A stretch of DNA of 64,000 bases from Sequoia sempervirens (GCA_007258455.2 VDFB02321250.1:62001-126000); one strand, 5' to 3'. Counted from the stretch's first letter, positions 34,347-48,190 are shown. The notes: generated by a model from the letters alone, not told the origin. Translations and numbers: made by a program.

Positions 34347-36310
34347 TGTAGTGTCAAAAATCACATACCCTTGTAATTTCACACTGTATCACATCCTCAC
34401 CTTAGCCCTATGATATAGATCACTTCAATTATAAAATTTTAACGCTTAAATTTGATATTTTTGGAAATTCCATGATATTCCCAGCCTTCTAAATCTATTT
34501 TTTTCTAGCATGGAAGTATTACACATAAACATTCGCATGACGTGATAGTGTCCCACAAAAACTCATAGGTTTAGTGGAAGTTGGGGTGTTACCTTTTCGC
34601 TGAGAATTTAGAAGTAACACTCTTGCTACAAATTAGTCAGTGATGCAGGAGCATCCATGGCATTGTTGCTATCCTGTGTCAACAAATTGTGTTTGATTTT
34701 ATTTCAATTTTTTGTGTGTGTGAATTTCATGTTTTGTCATGTGAAATTCAAATTTTGGAGTGCATTTGAATGTTATGGCATGTTGAAATTTGAGTTTGAA
34801 ATTTGGGAGTGAATTTGGAGAAAGTAGGATGGGTGGAGATAGTGGGGAATATGTTTTAAAATAAAAAAATCCTAAAAAAGCAAGAGGGGGCATGGGTTTC
34901 TTGGAGACCACTAATTTGACTTGTAACTCCAAATTTGAAATTCCATAACTCCTAAAAAATAGGGATCTTGGAGGTGGGCGCCTGGTTTGGGAAAAGCAGA
35001 TTTTTACTTTATTAGATTGAAAGCAAGAAAGTCTTTAAAGTCCTATCTTCCAAATTTTCCAAGTCTGGAGGTTTGTGTAGTTATTTTATTCATTTTTATT
35101 CATGAATTTTAATTTCATTGGCTGCTCCTCGAGATGGACGTTGATTTTCTTGAGTGTGGGTTGGAATGCAAGAAAATTAAAACAAAATGAATTTACAACA
35201 TGCATTTCATTTGACAACAGCTTGTGTCAAGCAAAAGTAATTTCATTTTTGAAACAAGTTTCTCTAAAATACAAAGAAAGACAAGAGAGGGCATAGCATA
35301 CCTCCAGGAAGGGTTTTGGATGGTGTTGTTGTAGGTTGGAGGCTGATTTTAGAGCCATGAACATCACCAACAGATTTATGTGGTTGTGATTGTGTTGAGA
35401 GGTTTATTGTGCAGGTGTTGGAGAAAGCTTGTGTTGCAGAGCTTTGATTTGCTATAACATTTATCATTTTATATTGAATTTCAGAAGTCTTGTAAGGGCT
35501 TGTTGCAACCCATTGTCCTTTCTGGACTTATGTAATCAAATTTGCAAAGTTTAATAGAATTTGTGATTGTCAGTTGCAAGTTAAAATCTTGAGTTGAATA
35601 ATTGTTGCAAGAGTTTTTTTTCCTGTGAAGAGATTTACTAGTGATTTTATGTGAGCTATTTAAATTAATTTTCATTGATTAATTTATTTTTAATTAGCTC
35701 CATACATTAGTCAGGTTGAACAAAACTACTAGAAAATGATTTTTCATGCTCTAACATTGAACTCTACAACTCTTGAAAAAAATTATTATTTTTGCATCCA
35801 ACAAGCTCTTTCACACTATGCATGTCATCTTTTTTGAGGTTTTTTATCATTACCTTCATGGGCTTGCAAATGAAATAAGGTTGAAGTAACAACATTCTTC
35901 TTGGGGGTTTTGCATAAGCTTCCAAGTGATCTTGTTCTAATTTTATTGTTCCCTTTTCTTGTTGTTCTATCATTTTATGCTTTCATTTGAAGATTTCAAT
36001 TGTTAGCATAACATATTTGGTGTCTTTTATATCACAATAAATTACATTTTCATTTTAGAGAATTTACATCTTTTATATTTTCAATATTATTCAAAAATCT
36101 TGGTTTTCATGGAGGTTGGAAGACCAAAACAAGGATTCGACTAAGGCAAGCTCCTCAAACAACCACCCCCAAAAAATCTCTTTTCTTTTAATATTATAAA
36201 TTTGTAATTTTCTATTTAATTGTAAATTTTATATATATAAAAGGGTGATAAAAATTGTTTCAATAGCATAAAAAATTGATCCTAGTGTATTGTATGATAT
36301 TTTTATCTTA
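34347..36310 (+). other. Possible LTR and flanking non-coding sequence
   Basis: Begins TGTAGTGTCAAAAATCAC after a PPT-like purine run. No second copy of this sequence was found in the window, so an LTR is only suspected. Otherwise A/T-rich with no convincing gene. Confidence 0.25.
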
Positions 36311-36396
36311 AGGAACATTAGCATTCCTTTGTAAGAGTTAAATTTTATGCATTAGGAACATTAGCATTCCTTTATAAGAGTTAAATTTCATGCATT
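36311..36396. repeat. 43-bp tandem duplication
   Basis: Two adjacent copies (36311-36353 and 36354-36396) opening AGGAACATTAGCATTCCTTT, with two substitutions between them by eye. Confidence 0.9.
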
Positions 36397-37020
36397 ACAC
36401 ATTCCATCTATATTAAGCAATATCGTGTGAGTATGGGTGGGGCCAAAAATAGGGTGGAGCCCATTTCATCTAACATAGTAAAAATTAATTCCATAGTGTG
36501 GCATACCCTTCATAAGGGTGGTCTCAATATTTTACGGAGAAGGTTAAGGGTATTTACTCCTTCCTATCAATAAAATTTACTAATTTGAATACTAGGGTGG
36601 CGAAGATGAGCAGGATCAAGTTATAATTTTCTTATGAGTTAACTACACGTGTTATTGGAATGTATATAGAGGTTTAAAAGATCTACAAGGATATGAAAAG
36701 TAGGGAATAGGTGTTGCATTCATTTTTAAGAGGAAGAGAAAAAATCAAGATCTAGGGAATCTTTAACTCAATTAATATTTTGATTCTATCTTGGATGATC
36801 ATTTTCAAACTATTTACATGTTCAATTTATATTTTTTGGATCACTTTCATCTTAGTTATTATTTCAACTTCTCTTTTTTCTTATTGTCTTATTTGATATA
36901 CACTATTTTTGAAATTTAATAAGGGTGTAGGATCTACTCCTATGTATTGATCTCTTATTATGTCATGAATTAACCATGCTATTTCTCTAAAGTCACCTCC
37001 CTCACCCTATCTCCCAATAA
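36397..37020. other. Non-coding stretch upstream of a short open frame
   Basis: A/T-rich with no recognised feature. Confidence 0.4.
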
Positions 37021-37027
37021 ATAAGGG

Positions 37028-38056
37028 TTGATTCCTCCCCTGGATACCATGAACCCCAAGAAGAAGTATAGGCCCTCCTCTATTCTAGAGGATCCTCCTC
37101 CTACCTCTGGTAACCTTAAGTGTGATATAGGGGTGGACCTAGAAGGTGGTATGTACGTGGTAGAGAATAAGTCTAGAATTAATGAGAAGGAGAAGGCTAT
37201 GGTGGAGGAAGATTTTTATGAGATTTTGAAGTTTCTTAAGGTTCAAGATATTTTACCTAGCCCTTCCTTGTGTGTATCTTACACCTCTTACCCTCCTACC
37301 TCATCCACTAGTGAGACAACATCCATTGTTGAACTAGTGGCTAACTAAACTAGTGGCATAAAAAAGGAAATTGTAATACGCCACAAGATCTTAAAGTGGT
37401 TCTTCCTAAAAATAAATAGAACAAACATCAATACACCACTCTTGGAAATAAACTTGGTGGATACATTATAATCCTACATAAGAAAATAATCTCAATTAAA
37501 AAAACTAGGAGAATGATGAAGATATTTATAAGATTAAGGTGAAGAATTCTAGATAGGAAGAAAAACTTAGTTTGTTGGAGAAAGATGTTTAGGACATCAA
37601 GAACAACATAAAAAGTTTTGTTGATATCAATCAAGCCATCATATAAAATAGTGTCAATAGTACAAAGATGCTCTAGGAGAATTTCATATCCTAACCTTCT
37701 TCAAGGAAGGTTGGCCCATTCTTAGAACTTAGGTTCAAAAGAACAAGGAGATGACAACTTAGGAGGTGGAAGACACAAAATTTGTACAAAAACATATAGA
37801 GTTACTAAAAGAGGAAAGGGAGGCCCTCATTGCCTTGAAGCAACTATAATATATTAATTATTTATTAGTTTTTTTTCCTACAACTATTTTGTTATAGGTT
37901 TTGTTAGGCAATATTGTCTAGTTTATGGCCTTATCCTCTATAGGTTTTTCTATTGATTCTTTGTTATTTTTTTGCTAATATTTTGTTGTTGTTTTTCTCT
38001 TTATTGGAAAATTTTAGGGGCCCTTTAAAAGCCCTCATTACCTCTAATAAAAAAAT
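37028..38056 (+). pseudogene. Possible LINE-like relic with 3' tail
   Basis: A 106-codon open frame (37028-37348, MIPPLDTMNPKKKYRPSSIL..) is followed by broken frames, including a charged helical segment LLKEEREALIALKQL near 37800-37845. About 200 bp later comes an L1-like 3' end: GGGGCCCTTTAAAAGCCC (38019-38036), then CTCTAATAAAAAAAT. I recognise no DUF4283 or zinc knuckle here. The call rests on the tail and on the similarity of layout to the LINE ORF1 relics elsewhere in the window. Confidence 0.35.
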
Positions 38057-40100
38057 ATCCATCAAGGAATCCAATAGGTACATGTATGAAGCTAATCCCA
38101 AAAAGAGAATCATAAGAATACATAATGAATGATCTATCAATGAGGTGCAATCTTGTGGGTGATTATGGTTCCAATGAATATCAAGCATACAAGACCTAAA
38201 CCTTACTAAAGATGGACAACTAGCATATGGGCGAGGTAGAGATTAATATAAATTAAAAAAAATAGTAAAAATGAGATTTACAAATTAATTTTAGAGGCAC
38301 AACAAGGTTGGGTAGGGTAGGATTAAAAGGTATATTACTATGTATGCTTATTTACCTTATCAAAATTTGATAACCAATGACCTAAATAAAGGTGAATTCA
38401 ACCCCTAGGTAAATATGAAATAAAAATTATAAAGAAAAAATTAGGTATAAAAATAAAATCAAGGTTGAGTAGGGTAGATGAAAGAAATATCACACTATGA
38501 ATGATGAACCCTAGAAGAAGATAAAGCTATGAAGCATGAAATAGGCGAAGGGAATCATATGAAAATAAGTCAAAGAAATAAAAATTACATCAAATATAAA
38601 ACCCTCTTTTAGGAAATAAACCTAAGGCCAAGCCCTATGGGTGTAAGATGGGCCAAGTTCACCAATTTATGTAATGAAAAAAATTACACTAGATAAATAA
38701 TATAGAATAGTTAAATAAATACAATCAATTAATGCCCTCAGTTTGATGAATGTGTCAAAGTTAGCATAGTTTTAGATTTTTTTTATTCAATCTCAAATAC
38801 TACATGGTTGATTTTAATTAACATGAACTCAATTTGAGATGTGGAATTAAATTGTGCTACATAGAAATGAACTAATAAAATATGCTTCAATAAACCTACT
38901 CATATTCACCTTTCCAATAGTTGAATGTGTTTCAAAGGTGGTGTCTAAGGATACATTTTAGGAGTTTTCTAATTCAATGGAGGAATGTGTTCTCCTAGAT
39001 CAAACCCCTTTGGAAAGTTAGATTAATGGTTATAATAAATATCAAACAAAATTCACTTACATGTAGATGCATTATATCCAAATGTTTTGGATCTAATTCT
39101 TTGTTTGTTTAGACATTGAAGTGTGCTCTAATAATTTTCTCCTTAATGTTGCATGTGAATGAATTGTACATTGAATGTCTTTAAATACTATGACATAGAT
39201 ATATGTCACACTAGCATGTATTAAGTTGGTTTATAACAAGTGATAGAAAGGGGAGGGAAAGTTTGAATTTAAATTTAATGAAATGAATTTTATGGTCATT
39301 CTTGTGTGCCTTGAGATTAAATTGGGTCAATCTCGAGTGACACAAAAATGAACCTTGGAATTAAAATGGTAATTTTAAGGTAATAAATGAATTTATGAAA
39401 GTGTGATAGTGCAATATTGATGAAATGATAATGAATGCATGAGAATAAAGGTAAAATAGAGTTAGATAGGATCAAGGCATAAGACAAACCAAACACAAGA
39501 GTATACCACTTGGTGATATGTCATTGCATTTAAGACATTCCACCAAGGTAATCACAAAATCAAATAAATGATGGTACAAGTATTACCAATTTTGATATTA
39601 CTATTCACATCTCTTGAATGACCTTCATTTGTAAAGAAAATAGAAAAGCAAAAAATGAATTTGGATTCTAAAAAATCATCTAGAGTAGAGGTTGTATGGA
39701 TTGTTTGCCACTTAATCTCACCTTATATAATATTTAACAAAAGAAAATATTTCTAATAAAAAATATATATTAAAAAATATTTATTATGCTGAAGGCGTTT
39801 CCTTATTTGAAGTTTAGGAGCTTCTTTTGTCCATGGACGGTGAGGATTTTCACATAGAGTATGCAAGATGGTTAAACGAATCTCAGTTGTTCATCAATTT
39901 TTGCCTTTTTTAGTTGTTTTTGGCCATTTTTTATTGCTTTCCTGCCACTATTGGTTTCCACTCCTCCAAACTCTTCCTCATTAGTATTGACCTTTCACTT
40001 CTCCGATTTGGTGAGCTGCGGCCTGAAAATAAGGTTTCGACAAGGGTTTTAGATTATGTTTATTAAAATGAAAATTACAAACAATATTCTAATAATGAGC
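38057..40100. other. Long stretch without recognised features
   Basis: About 2 kb of A/T-rich sequence, with AGGTTGGGTAGGGTAGG-like words near 38300 and 38465 (AGGTTGAGTAGGGTAG) suggesting an old local duplication. I see no gene or element boundary. Confidence 0.4.
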
Positions 40101-40800
40101 ACATTTAGGTTTTAACATTATGACATCCTTTCCCCTACATAGTTAAGTATATATTAGTATAATGAATATATAATGTATATTTTATATAATAAAAAATAAA
40201 TTATAAATAATAAAATTATACTATTTATTTTTATTATATATTATATTTTTTATATAATACAAAATATAATTAATATTATACATATTTTATATAATACAAA
40301 TTAAATTATATATAATATAATTATATTTATTATTATATATAATAGTATATAGGTTATATTATTATTATATATTATATTCTATAATAAAAATTATTAAATA
40401 TAAATATGAAATTATTATAATTGATAGTTAATATATTTTTATATAGAACAAATTAAATTGATATATAAAATATTTGATAGTTTAATTGATCTTTGGAGAG
40501 ATTAGGAATAAGAAAGAGAGATAGAGAGGGAGATAATTCTATATAGAGAGAGGTATATATACTAACACTTGCACCTAAAGGAGGTTCAAGGATTATGTCG
40601 ATAGAAAACTATATGTATGTTAATATGTTAGAGAGTATGTGTTTGTGCATGGATGCATTGCATGTGGCTAGATTAAACAATTAATAATAAGACCTAAATA
40701 ATGAAATGAAATAAATTTAGAAAAATCTATATTTTTTTCGTTATAGAAATTAAGTATTATCTGATTATGAAATATTTGCATACAAATATAAAGCATAAAC

Positions 40801-40954
40801 CAATGCAAATGAAGCCGGTATTGGCATGGTGTGATGGTTTATAGGTGGCATTGTTGTTCTTGCCACCAAGGTTCAAACCCCGTGTTATTGTTGAATGGTT
40901 GTATCTGGTTCATAAAAAAAGCGTTTGAATAAAAAAAAAAACAATGCAAATGAA
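40801..40954 (+). mobile_element. tRNA-derived SINE with 13-bp target duplication
   Basis: A 128-bp body (40814-40941) is flanked by the perfect duplication CAATGCAAATGAA (40801-40813 and 40942-40954). Near its 5' end TGGCATGGTGTGATGG resembles a pol III A box, and GGTTCAAACCC (40870-40880) is a near-consensus B box. A non-tRNA part follows, then an A-rich tail. This is the full architecture of a plant SINE, and the duplication implies a fairly recent insertion. Confidence 0.9.
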
Positions 40955-41710
40955 AAAAAATTGCCATCAAATTGACAAAAAATATTGCAAATGGAAATAG
41001 AATGTTCCCATCCAGTTGTTAAATCAATATTTATCTAGCTTTTATGTGATAAGTGAGATTTTGGAGGATTTTACCTGATATTTTAGAGGATTTTACCATT
41101 AAAATGCACTTGGTTTGCCATTAAATGGCAGTTGAAACTTGTTTTCCAATGACTCAATAGTGGTTTGTAGGCGTGAGACTTCTTTCATACTCAAATCTCA
41201 CACTATGCATAGCCTATCGGCTAATAATAACAGAGAAACTCAAAAGATAGAGAATGAGAGAAAGAGACAAATTTAGATAGATAGATCGAGATAGAGAGAG
41301 AGAGGAATAGACAAAGAGAGATAGAGCATGAGAGAGAGAAATATAAGAGATACAAAGGAAAAGAGAGAGAGAAAAGAGAAACTAACTTTTGATTGGTTGT
41401 TTCATGTCAACAATTCAAGGATGGCATGTGAAGGATATGATAATTCACCTTTAAGACCTCTTCAATGTACCCATTGCACACTTAAGGAGACAAACATATA
41501 GAGATAGAAAGAGAGAAAGAGAAAAGAAGATAAAAGGGAGAGAGATATGCTTATATAATATTATATATTGTACACGTAAAGCTCACATCTTATATAATAT
41601 GATATATTATATAATATTATTAATACTATATATTTTTACATATTAAAGTTATATATTGTTAATAAATATATTATATATTAATAACTATAATATTAATATT
41701 ATATATTAAA

Positions 41711-41850
41711 TAGGAGGTTGGTCACGATAGTCTCCCCCACCCCCGTGGTACTGGAGGGCGTGTCGCGCCAGCGACGCCGATCACGTTAAAAAGTTTACTA
41801 GGCGCACTGCAGTTTATAGGGGGTCGTGCTACCCGATTCCTTCTAAAATA
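41711..41850. other. GC-rich island of unknown origin
   Basis: About 140 bp of G/C-rich sequence with abrupt borders to TATA-type DNA on both sides. It contains CTCCCCCACCCCCGTGG and a stem-loop around 41757-41778 (GGCGTGTCGC / GCGACGCC with a GCCA loop). It matches no 5S rRNA or tRNA pattern that I can see, and it has no open frame. Confidence 0.7.
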
Positions 41851-42310
41851 TATATATATATGTTATTTTATTATATATATTGATTATATATAAAGTCTTA
41901 AATATAATAGTACGTGTACATGATCGTTATTTATTATATATTATTATATTATTTATTATATTTATATTTAAATTATATAATACATAAATAATTTATAATA
42001 ATATACTATATATAAATTATTTATATGGTTCACTGTCTACCCTACTCATAGCTTTCAAGCCTCTTGGTGTCTGCATCAATCACCTATTTAGTGAATGTAT
42101 CTAATCCAAAGGCATGAATAGTTGAAGGAAAATTTATAGAGAAGTTTATAGCTAGACACAATAAGTTACTTAGATATGAGATTAGTGTAATGAATGTAAT
42201 AGTTAATACATAATTTTTTAAAAAAATATATAATAATATTATTATATAATAAAAAATAAAATAAAATTAATTATATAATAGTAGTAGTAATAATAATAAT
42301 ATATAAACAA

Positions 42311-43296
42311 AATCATTTTCTAAAGGACCTACCAATTGACCTCATGTACTACACAAATGTATGCAAAAAATAAATCAATTGTTTCCTTGACTGACCTTCC
42401 ACACCTCTTCGGCGTACCTATTACATACCAAGGTGAAATTGTTAGTTTTATTATAGTTAATACCTAGATTCTTTGTAAGACCATAATTTTTCGCTACACT
42501 TTAATTCCTCGCAACCTTTATTATTACTTATTTTATTATAATTCAACATTGTTATAAAAAGAAACTATGATTAAATAATTTCTATGGATATTACTCCAAA
42601 TCTAACTAATTTTCCATTGAATAAAAAAAGACATGATGATAGATCATTGTTTTAGCTCTCATCCCCAAAACCAAGGACTTTTTCCAATCAAAGTGGTCCC
42701 CTAAGACAAAATCAATTTCACATGTTACTTTCAATATATTTTGTTGAAAAGTTCATATATTATATTAAAACTAGTCTCGTTTTATGTGACAACCTCAACA
42801 TCATCATTACCTTGGGAATAATTGACAAAGATGATTGATGATTCCATCCATTAACATAATTATTAAACTATTCCATGAAATTTTCAAGGGAATAAAATGG
42901 TTCAATTGTATTTTGTCTCGTGCCTATGTTTTTTTTGTCTGTCCTAAGGCCAAAGTTGGAATTTCTTTTTCAGTTCTTTTTATGGAACCATAGTTTCATG
43001 TGGTTTTTGAAATATATATATTTTTTAATAGAAAGCTATTTTGTTGGAAGGTACGCTTAAGGATTATTTTTTTCTGTTTGGTTGGTTGTTTTGAATTGTG
43101 GGTGTATGGGTATTGACTTAATTATTGTAATAAATAATAATGTTTTATTTTGAAGATTATTTAATGTTTAAATATTGTATAGAAATAATATTTAAGATTT
43201 TGATTGACTATGGTAATGTATTTGATTATGGATCTATAAAGCAAAATGTATATGGGTAGTGACAAAATGCAAGAACAGAGCAAGGTGCAACAATAG
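42311..43296. other. Non-coding stretch
   Basis: A/T-rich with no gene, RNA or element boundary that I can support. Confidence 0.4.
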
Positions 43297-45150
43297 ATGG
43301 TGAAATGTAGTACAAAAGAAAATAGTGATAGGGTTTTCAATTCACTTGGGAAGTTGGGTATGCTACTAAAGGTGGTTGGCACTGCCACAAGTGACTTAAA
43401 AAGAGGTTTTATCTCTACCACATCTCCCTCTAGTTTGGGGATAACATCCTTTCCTAAGAGGGCTAACCACTCACAAGATGAAAAGATATATAAAGAATGC
43501 AAAAATGAGACAAATCCACATCATGTATTGTGAATTTCATGGGAAGCAAATTATGTAGGACAGCCCCTATTTTCCCTTATTTTTGTGGCAAGGAACCTAG
43601 TGGGGAAATTTTTTTGGGAGTGGCGTTTAATGTAGTAGATGATATTCCCTCTTCTCCCTCCCCTCACCTAACAAACAACTCTATCTCACTTTGTAGGGAT
43701 ATTTTGAGGTGATTTTAGTGTTTGACCCATTTGACTTCCATATCTCAAATGATTGTGTTTAGGTAATATCATGTAACATTGGCAATCATTCTCTTGTCTA
43801 TAGATGTAATAGGAAGGGGCTAACTATTTTAGGATTTTGTGGCTTGGACCAAATTAACATAAAAGAACATAGTGGCTCTGTTAGTGGAGATCTTGGAGCA
43901 TATTTTTACATCTAAAGGTTGGCTATGTTGAAGAATACAATTTTGTGAAGTAGAATAGCCTTTGGTTATTTAGAAAGGGTTTATTTTCAATTCACCTTTT
44001 TTGATCTTCTACCTATCACCATCACCAAGGTTCCAATATGGCTACAATTGTATAACTTACCTTTGATCATGAGAAACCTGGCACTAATCAAAAAATTGAT
44101 TGACCAAGTGGATGATTTTGTGAAATTAGACTTAAAATTAGAGAATTCAAAATGTAATTTTTTTCAAGTCTATACCACGATCAACATCTCCAAGCCCATT
44201 ATCCATATGGTCAAAATATATTCCTCTCAAGGGAATTGAAACTAATGTTTAACCTTTGAGAAGTTGCTACTAAAGTACTTCTATTGTAATAAGATTAGTC
44301 ACAAAATATTTAGGTGCCCATCCAAAAATTCTCTTGGTACTAGAGTGATCAACCTCAAGAGATTGGTAAGAAAATAGAGCTCCCCAAAAAAGACTTACTC
44401 TAGTGAAATCACATTTTTTTGAGATGGATTGGCCTCATTCCTCTTAACCTTAGGAATTGAATGAATGGCATGTGATACTATCTAAGAACCTTGTTGAGGC
44501 TAGCAATGATGTGATGTTATCACCCTCTAACCCTTTTTAATGATCTCAAAAGGGGAACTTCCTCAAAATTAATTAGATTTCAAAGGGTGAGGAGGATTTT
44601 TAACATTGCATGGAGGAAATATTGGATGATGAGGATCATCTCCTCTAGGTTTAGATATGGTAGACTTCCTTGACAAAGACTATGTGTTGGCCCATTCCCA
44701 GGAACTATAACCATCTCCTAGACTATGAGACAAATTTCTAAACCAAACTATGAAGTCTCTAGGAAATATAAAGGTGGAAAAATAAAAGCAAAAAGTTTAT
44801 GATCAAAAGGTTGTGACTCTATTGAACATAAGACTCACTAGGCAATGGATGCCCTCCTTACCAAAAGTAGAAAAAGCAATCAAAAAATAGTATTAAGGAG
44901 ATTTGATCTGAAAAATATTTCTTTATTTTTTCTTGTAATATTATTATATTAAAGAAATATGGGGTTTTAGAAGGATTGAAGCCTTTTTTTATAATTTTTT
45001 TATTATAGATCCTTAGGTAGTTTTTTTTTTAGTTTATACTTTTAGTTTCTTGAGTAATATAGACTCTTAAATCTCCTTTCTTTGAATGTTTGTGTTTCCT
45101 TCTTGTAAATGGATAAGTCCCTTTAAACATTGTTTTTATCTTGTACTATG
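43297..45150 (+). pseudogene. LINE K ORF1 relic: DUF4283-type region and zinc knuckle
   Basis: Plus-strand remains of a plant L1 ORF1. 43297-43533 is open (MVKCSTKENSDRVFNSLGKL) and overlaps an open frame at 43530-43712. After decayed sequence, KVPIWLQLYNLPL appears near 44025-44065, the highly typical linker after DUF4283, followed by IDQVDDFVKLD. Near 44255-44335, FEKLLLKYFYCNKISHKIF then RCP has the form of the CCHC knuckle with its first Cys lost. A basic C-terminal region follows to about 44890. No ORF2 endonuclease or RT is found downstream before A/T-rich 3' sequence (44900-45150). Confidence 0.65.
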
Positions 45151-46580
45151 GGAGAGTGGTGCAGGAGCACCTTTGGTCAAAAGTTGTCAACCAATGTTGA
45201 TTTTGAGTAGGCTTTAGATTTGGTGTGATTTTGTCTAAAATAAGGTCTATGAGACCATTTGAAGTTGTAATAGGTCATCTTTGTCAGTTTCTAGATGTTT
45301 AGTTGGTTTGGGTTTCAAAAGTGCTAAAATATTGAAATATTGTAAATTGTGCAAAAATTGTAAACTTGAAATGTTGTAAAAGGACAAAATAAGAAGCCCA
45401 ACGGTCAAGTCTTTTGAAAGGAAGTTTAGGAAGTTGTATCAGTTTTATTTTGGATGGAAATTTCTTTAAAAACCATGTGGAACTCGTTATGAGGTTGTTG
45501 AAGCAAATTTGAAGATTGGAACAATACTAATTCTCAAAATTTTCACCATTTTCTGTGTTTTCTGAAGATTGTAGTGAATGTACGGCCCGTACAACACCAC
45601 TTTGATTCATTTTGTTGTGAGATTGCATAGAATATTGTTCTAACTTTCTTTTGGCTCCATTTTGAAGGCCTAACATCAAATTTTGTGTATCTAATTGAAA
45701 GTTTTCTCAGATCGGCCAAAAAATAGGGTTCTTGTGGGTTTGTATGTTTCAATCATGTTTTGAACCCATTCCACCTTCTATCTGTTCTGTTACTCAAGGT
45801 AGAATGGGTATAATTTATTAGGGGAAGGTGAGAGAATGGCGAGTTTGGGCAGGGGAGGTCTAGAATGGTGTTGGGTGTGAAGCCCTAGTGTGAGATATTG
45901 AGTTTTCTTGAGGAAAAGTGAGGTTTTGATAAGGAAAAGTGGGAATTGGGTTGGGGAAGAAAAATTTCTTGTTGTTTTGAGTTTTTATAGGCTATGTTGG
46001 ACCTATTAAAGCATTTTTAAGTTTTTGTGAGTGTGGGAAGTGTAGTTTTCAATAAGCCCTAGGGTTTTTAGGCTTAAAGAGAGGGTTTTGTAGTTTGGTC
46101 ATTGGAAGGCCGAATTCCTGAGAACTAATTGTGGAATCTCTAGTTTTGACACATTTTTACTGCTTCCCAATTGAATTTACATGTTTTGGAAAAGATTGGT
46201 GAGTGGTTTCTTTGGAAAAGAGAGCTAATTGGAGCCCTAAAAGGCGTAAAATCCCTGATTTGAGTAAATTGTTACAAAGGAGTCATGGGTGATCTATTAG
46301 TATGTCTTTGAGTGTCAAAATGGGTCCCTAAAAAGATTCAAGTCTTGGGTTGAAAGTATCTTATTGAGGAGTTATACTTGATTTAGTTGTTTGCCAATGC
46401 TACAAAGAAATAGTGTGGTTTGGTTGAGATAGAATGAATTTGAAGATTTGATGATCTGATAGTCATTTTGTTGGATGGAATTGTGATAAGTGTGATTGTA
46501 GGACTTCCCCTAATTGTATCAGAGAGATCCCTAATCCCTTAATTTATTGATAAAATAAATAAATCAAAAATAAAGGATTC
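45151..46580 (+). other. Possible LTR-like non-coding block
   Basis: About 1.4 kb of even-composition sequence without open frames, ending near 46515 with TTGTATCAGAGAGATCCC, which loosely resembles a copia-type PBS (TGGTATCAGAGC). No second copy or duplication is visible, so an LTR is only a guess. It includes a 15-base palindrome TGTACGGCCCGTACA at 45579-45593. Confidence 0.25.
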
Positions 46581-47279
46581 TAATCTTCTTCTTTATGTGT
46601 ATTGAATGAAGATAAAATTGGAATAAAAGATAAGTGACCATGAAGGATAGGAGGAATCAAAATATTAATTTAGGGAAAAAATGTATTAAGACATAAAATA
46701 TTTGTAAGGATGACAAAGGCTAACATGTACATCAAGAAATTTGTCATTATATATTTGTGTGCATGGAAAAAGACTATATAGTGGTAGTGTATATGACTTT
46801 TTTATTTATAATGTATTGATTAACTTGGATTTGGTTTATATATGATTTGATTTAATCCATATAGTAGGAGATCTCTTTGTTTGTCTTTAATACTACTTGT
46901 AATTGAGAATATAATGATGCAATATAGAAAATATGTTAGAATGAAGCTTTAAAATTATATTACCCGGATGAATATAATAATGATTAATCATGGTTGAACA
47001 TGTTATTCTTCATAAATATAAAATAAAAACATGCTTGAATCAACAACCACATTTTTTTTAGGTACATTTCAACTAATACTTCTTTCCCTTTAGTTGTGGG
47101 TGCAATAATTAAATTTCCATGGTTCATCACCTTTGATAACTCTAATAATACATTTAGTAACTAGACACGATATTTGAGTTTTGTGTTCAAAAATTAATAC
47201 CTATTATAGATGACCAATTATCCAGGATATTAGGACACTTTAATATTGTGTGATGAAAATACAATTATGTTTGTTGTAT
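46581..47279. other. Non-coding stretch
   Basis: A/T-rich; nothing recognised. Confidence 0.4.
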
Positions 47280-48190
47280 CAATTTATTTAGCAGTGTTTA
47301 AGAATATGTAGTATGCAAACCACATACAAATGAGACACAGGGAATTTATGTGGGAAAATATTTTAAGAAAAACCAAACAAAAAGGATTTATAATTGTATT
47401 AACCAAGAAATGGAGTCTAAATATATTAATTATTTATCATAGTAATATCTAAAGTATAGACCATATTGTACAATCTTGACACAATACTATCCCACCTTTG
47501 GCAAATAATACACCATCATCTTATTCCATTTACACTATATACAATAAGTAAACTTGAGACTTCCCTAGAATCCCAACTATCTTAACAAGTTTCTAACTTC
47601 TCGTGTAATACCAACCATCACACAACCATCATGATTATACCATGACATCAAAATATTGTACATAGTACAACTATGACCTCTCCAAATAGATAATAACCAC
47701 ATATTTTATAATAAGATACTATCACACAGACTTAGTCAAAGGTTATTGACCAAAATACCTAAATTATATGTATTTCTTCCTACACTATATTCAAAACTAA
47801 ACTATGGCTTGTGGAAGGATTGACAATTATTTTATTTATTTGAACCATGTGTGATACCTCTAAGTATACTATAGAACATCTATAGGTACTTAGTTGTTAT
47901 TACACGCACTTTATGCCGCATGTGCATGTATACCACCATACATAATCCAAAAACCTTGTAGTTACTACCATATTTCAACACCAAGCTATAGAAAACCCCC
48001 ATGCTATATCACAATATCTAACTTTGACAACATCTTACTGCATAGGTTTTGGTATTTTCCTAATAGTCTACAATCAAACAATTGAATAATATCTCAAATA
48101 AACCACCATATTCTCTTTATCCAAGAACCATTTACAAGGAATTTCATTCCTACAACACAAAAACTTATAAGTACTAATAGGCTTTGTTAA
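47280..48190 (-). repeat. Probable 3' LTR relic of Copia I
   Basis: Contains TTTATGTGGGAAAAT...GAAAAACCA near 47347-47375, the motif found in the Copia H LTR, and lies directly downstream (minus strand) of the Copia I integrase remnant. Its termini and PPT cannot be fixed. Confidence 0.35.

Larger units (their letters stand above)
40101..42310. repeat. AT-rich and GA-rich simple-sequence block
   Basis: Alternating low-complexity tracts: TATAAT-type sequence at about 40140-40480, 41540-41710, 41845-42015 and 42200-42310, and GAGAGATAGA-type purine tracts at about 40490-40560, 41220-41380 and 41490-41545. A SINE (40814-40941) and a GC-rich island (41711-41850) are embedded in it. Confidence 0.8.

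Noticed and set aside
41711..41850. GC island considered as a 5S rRNA or tRNA gene
   Set aside because: No internal promoter order or conserved 5S/tRNA words could be placed on either strand.
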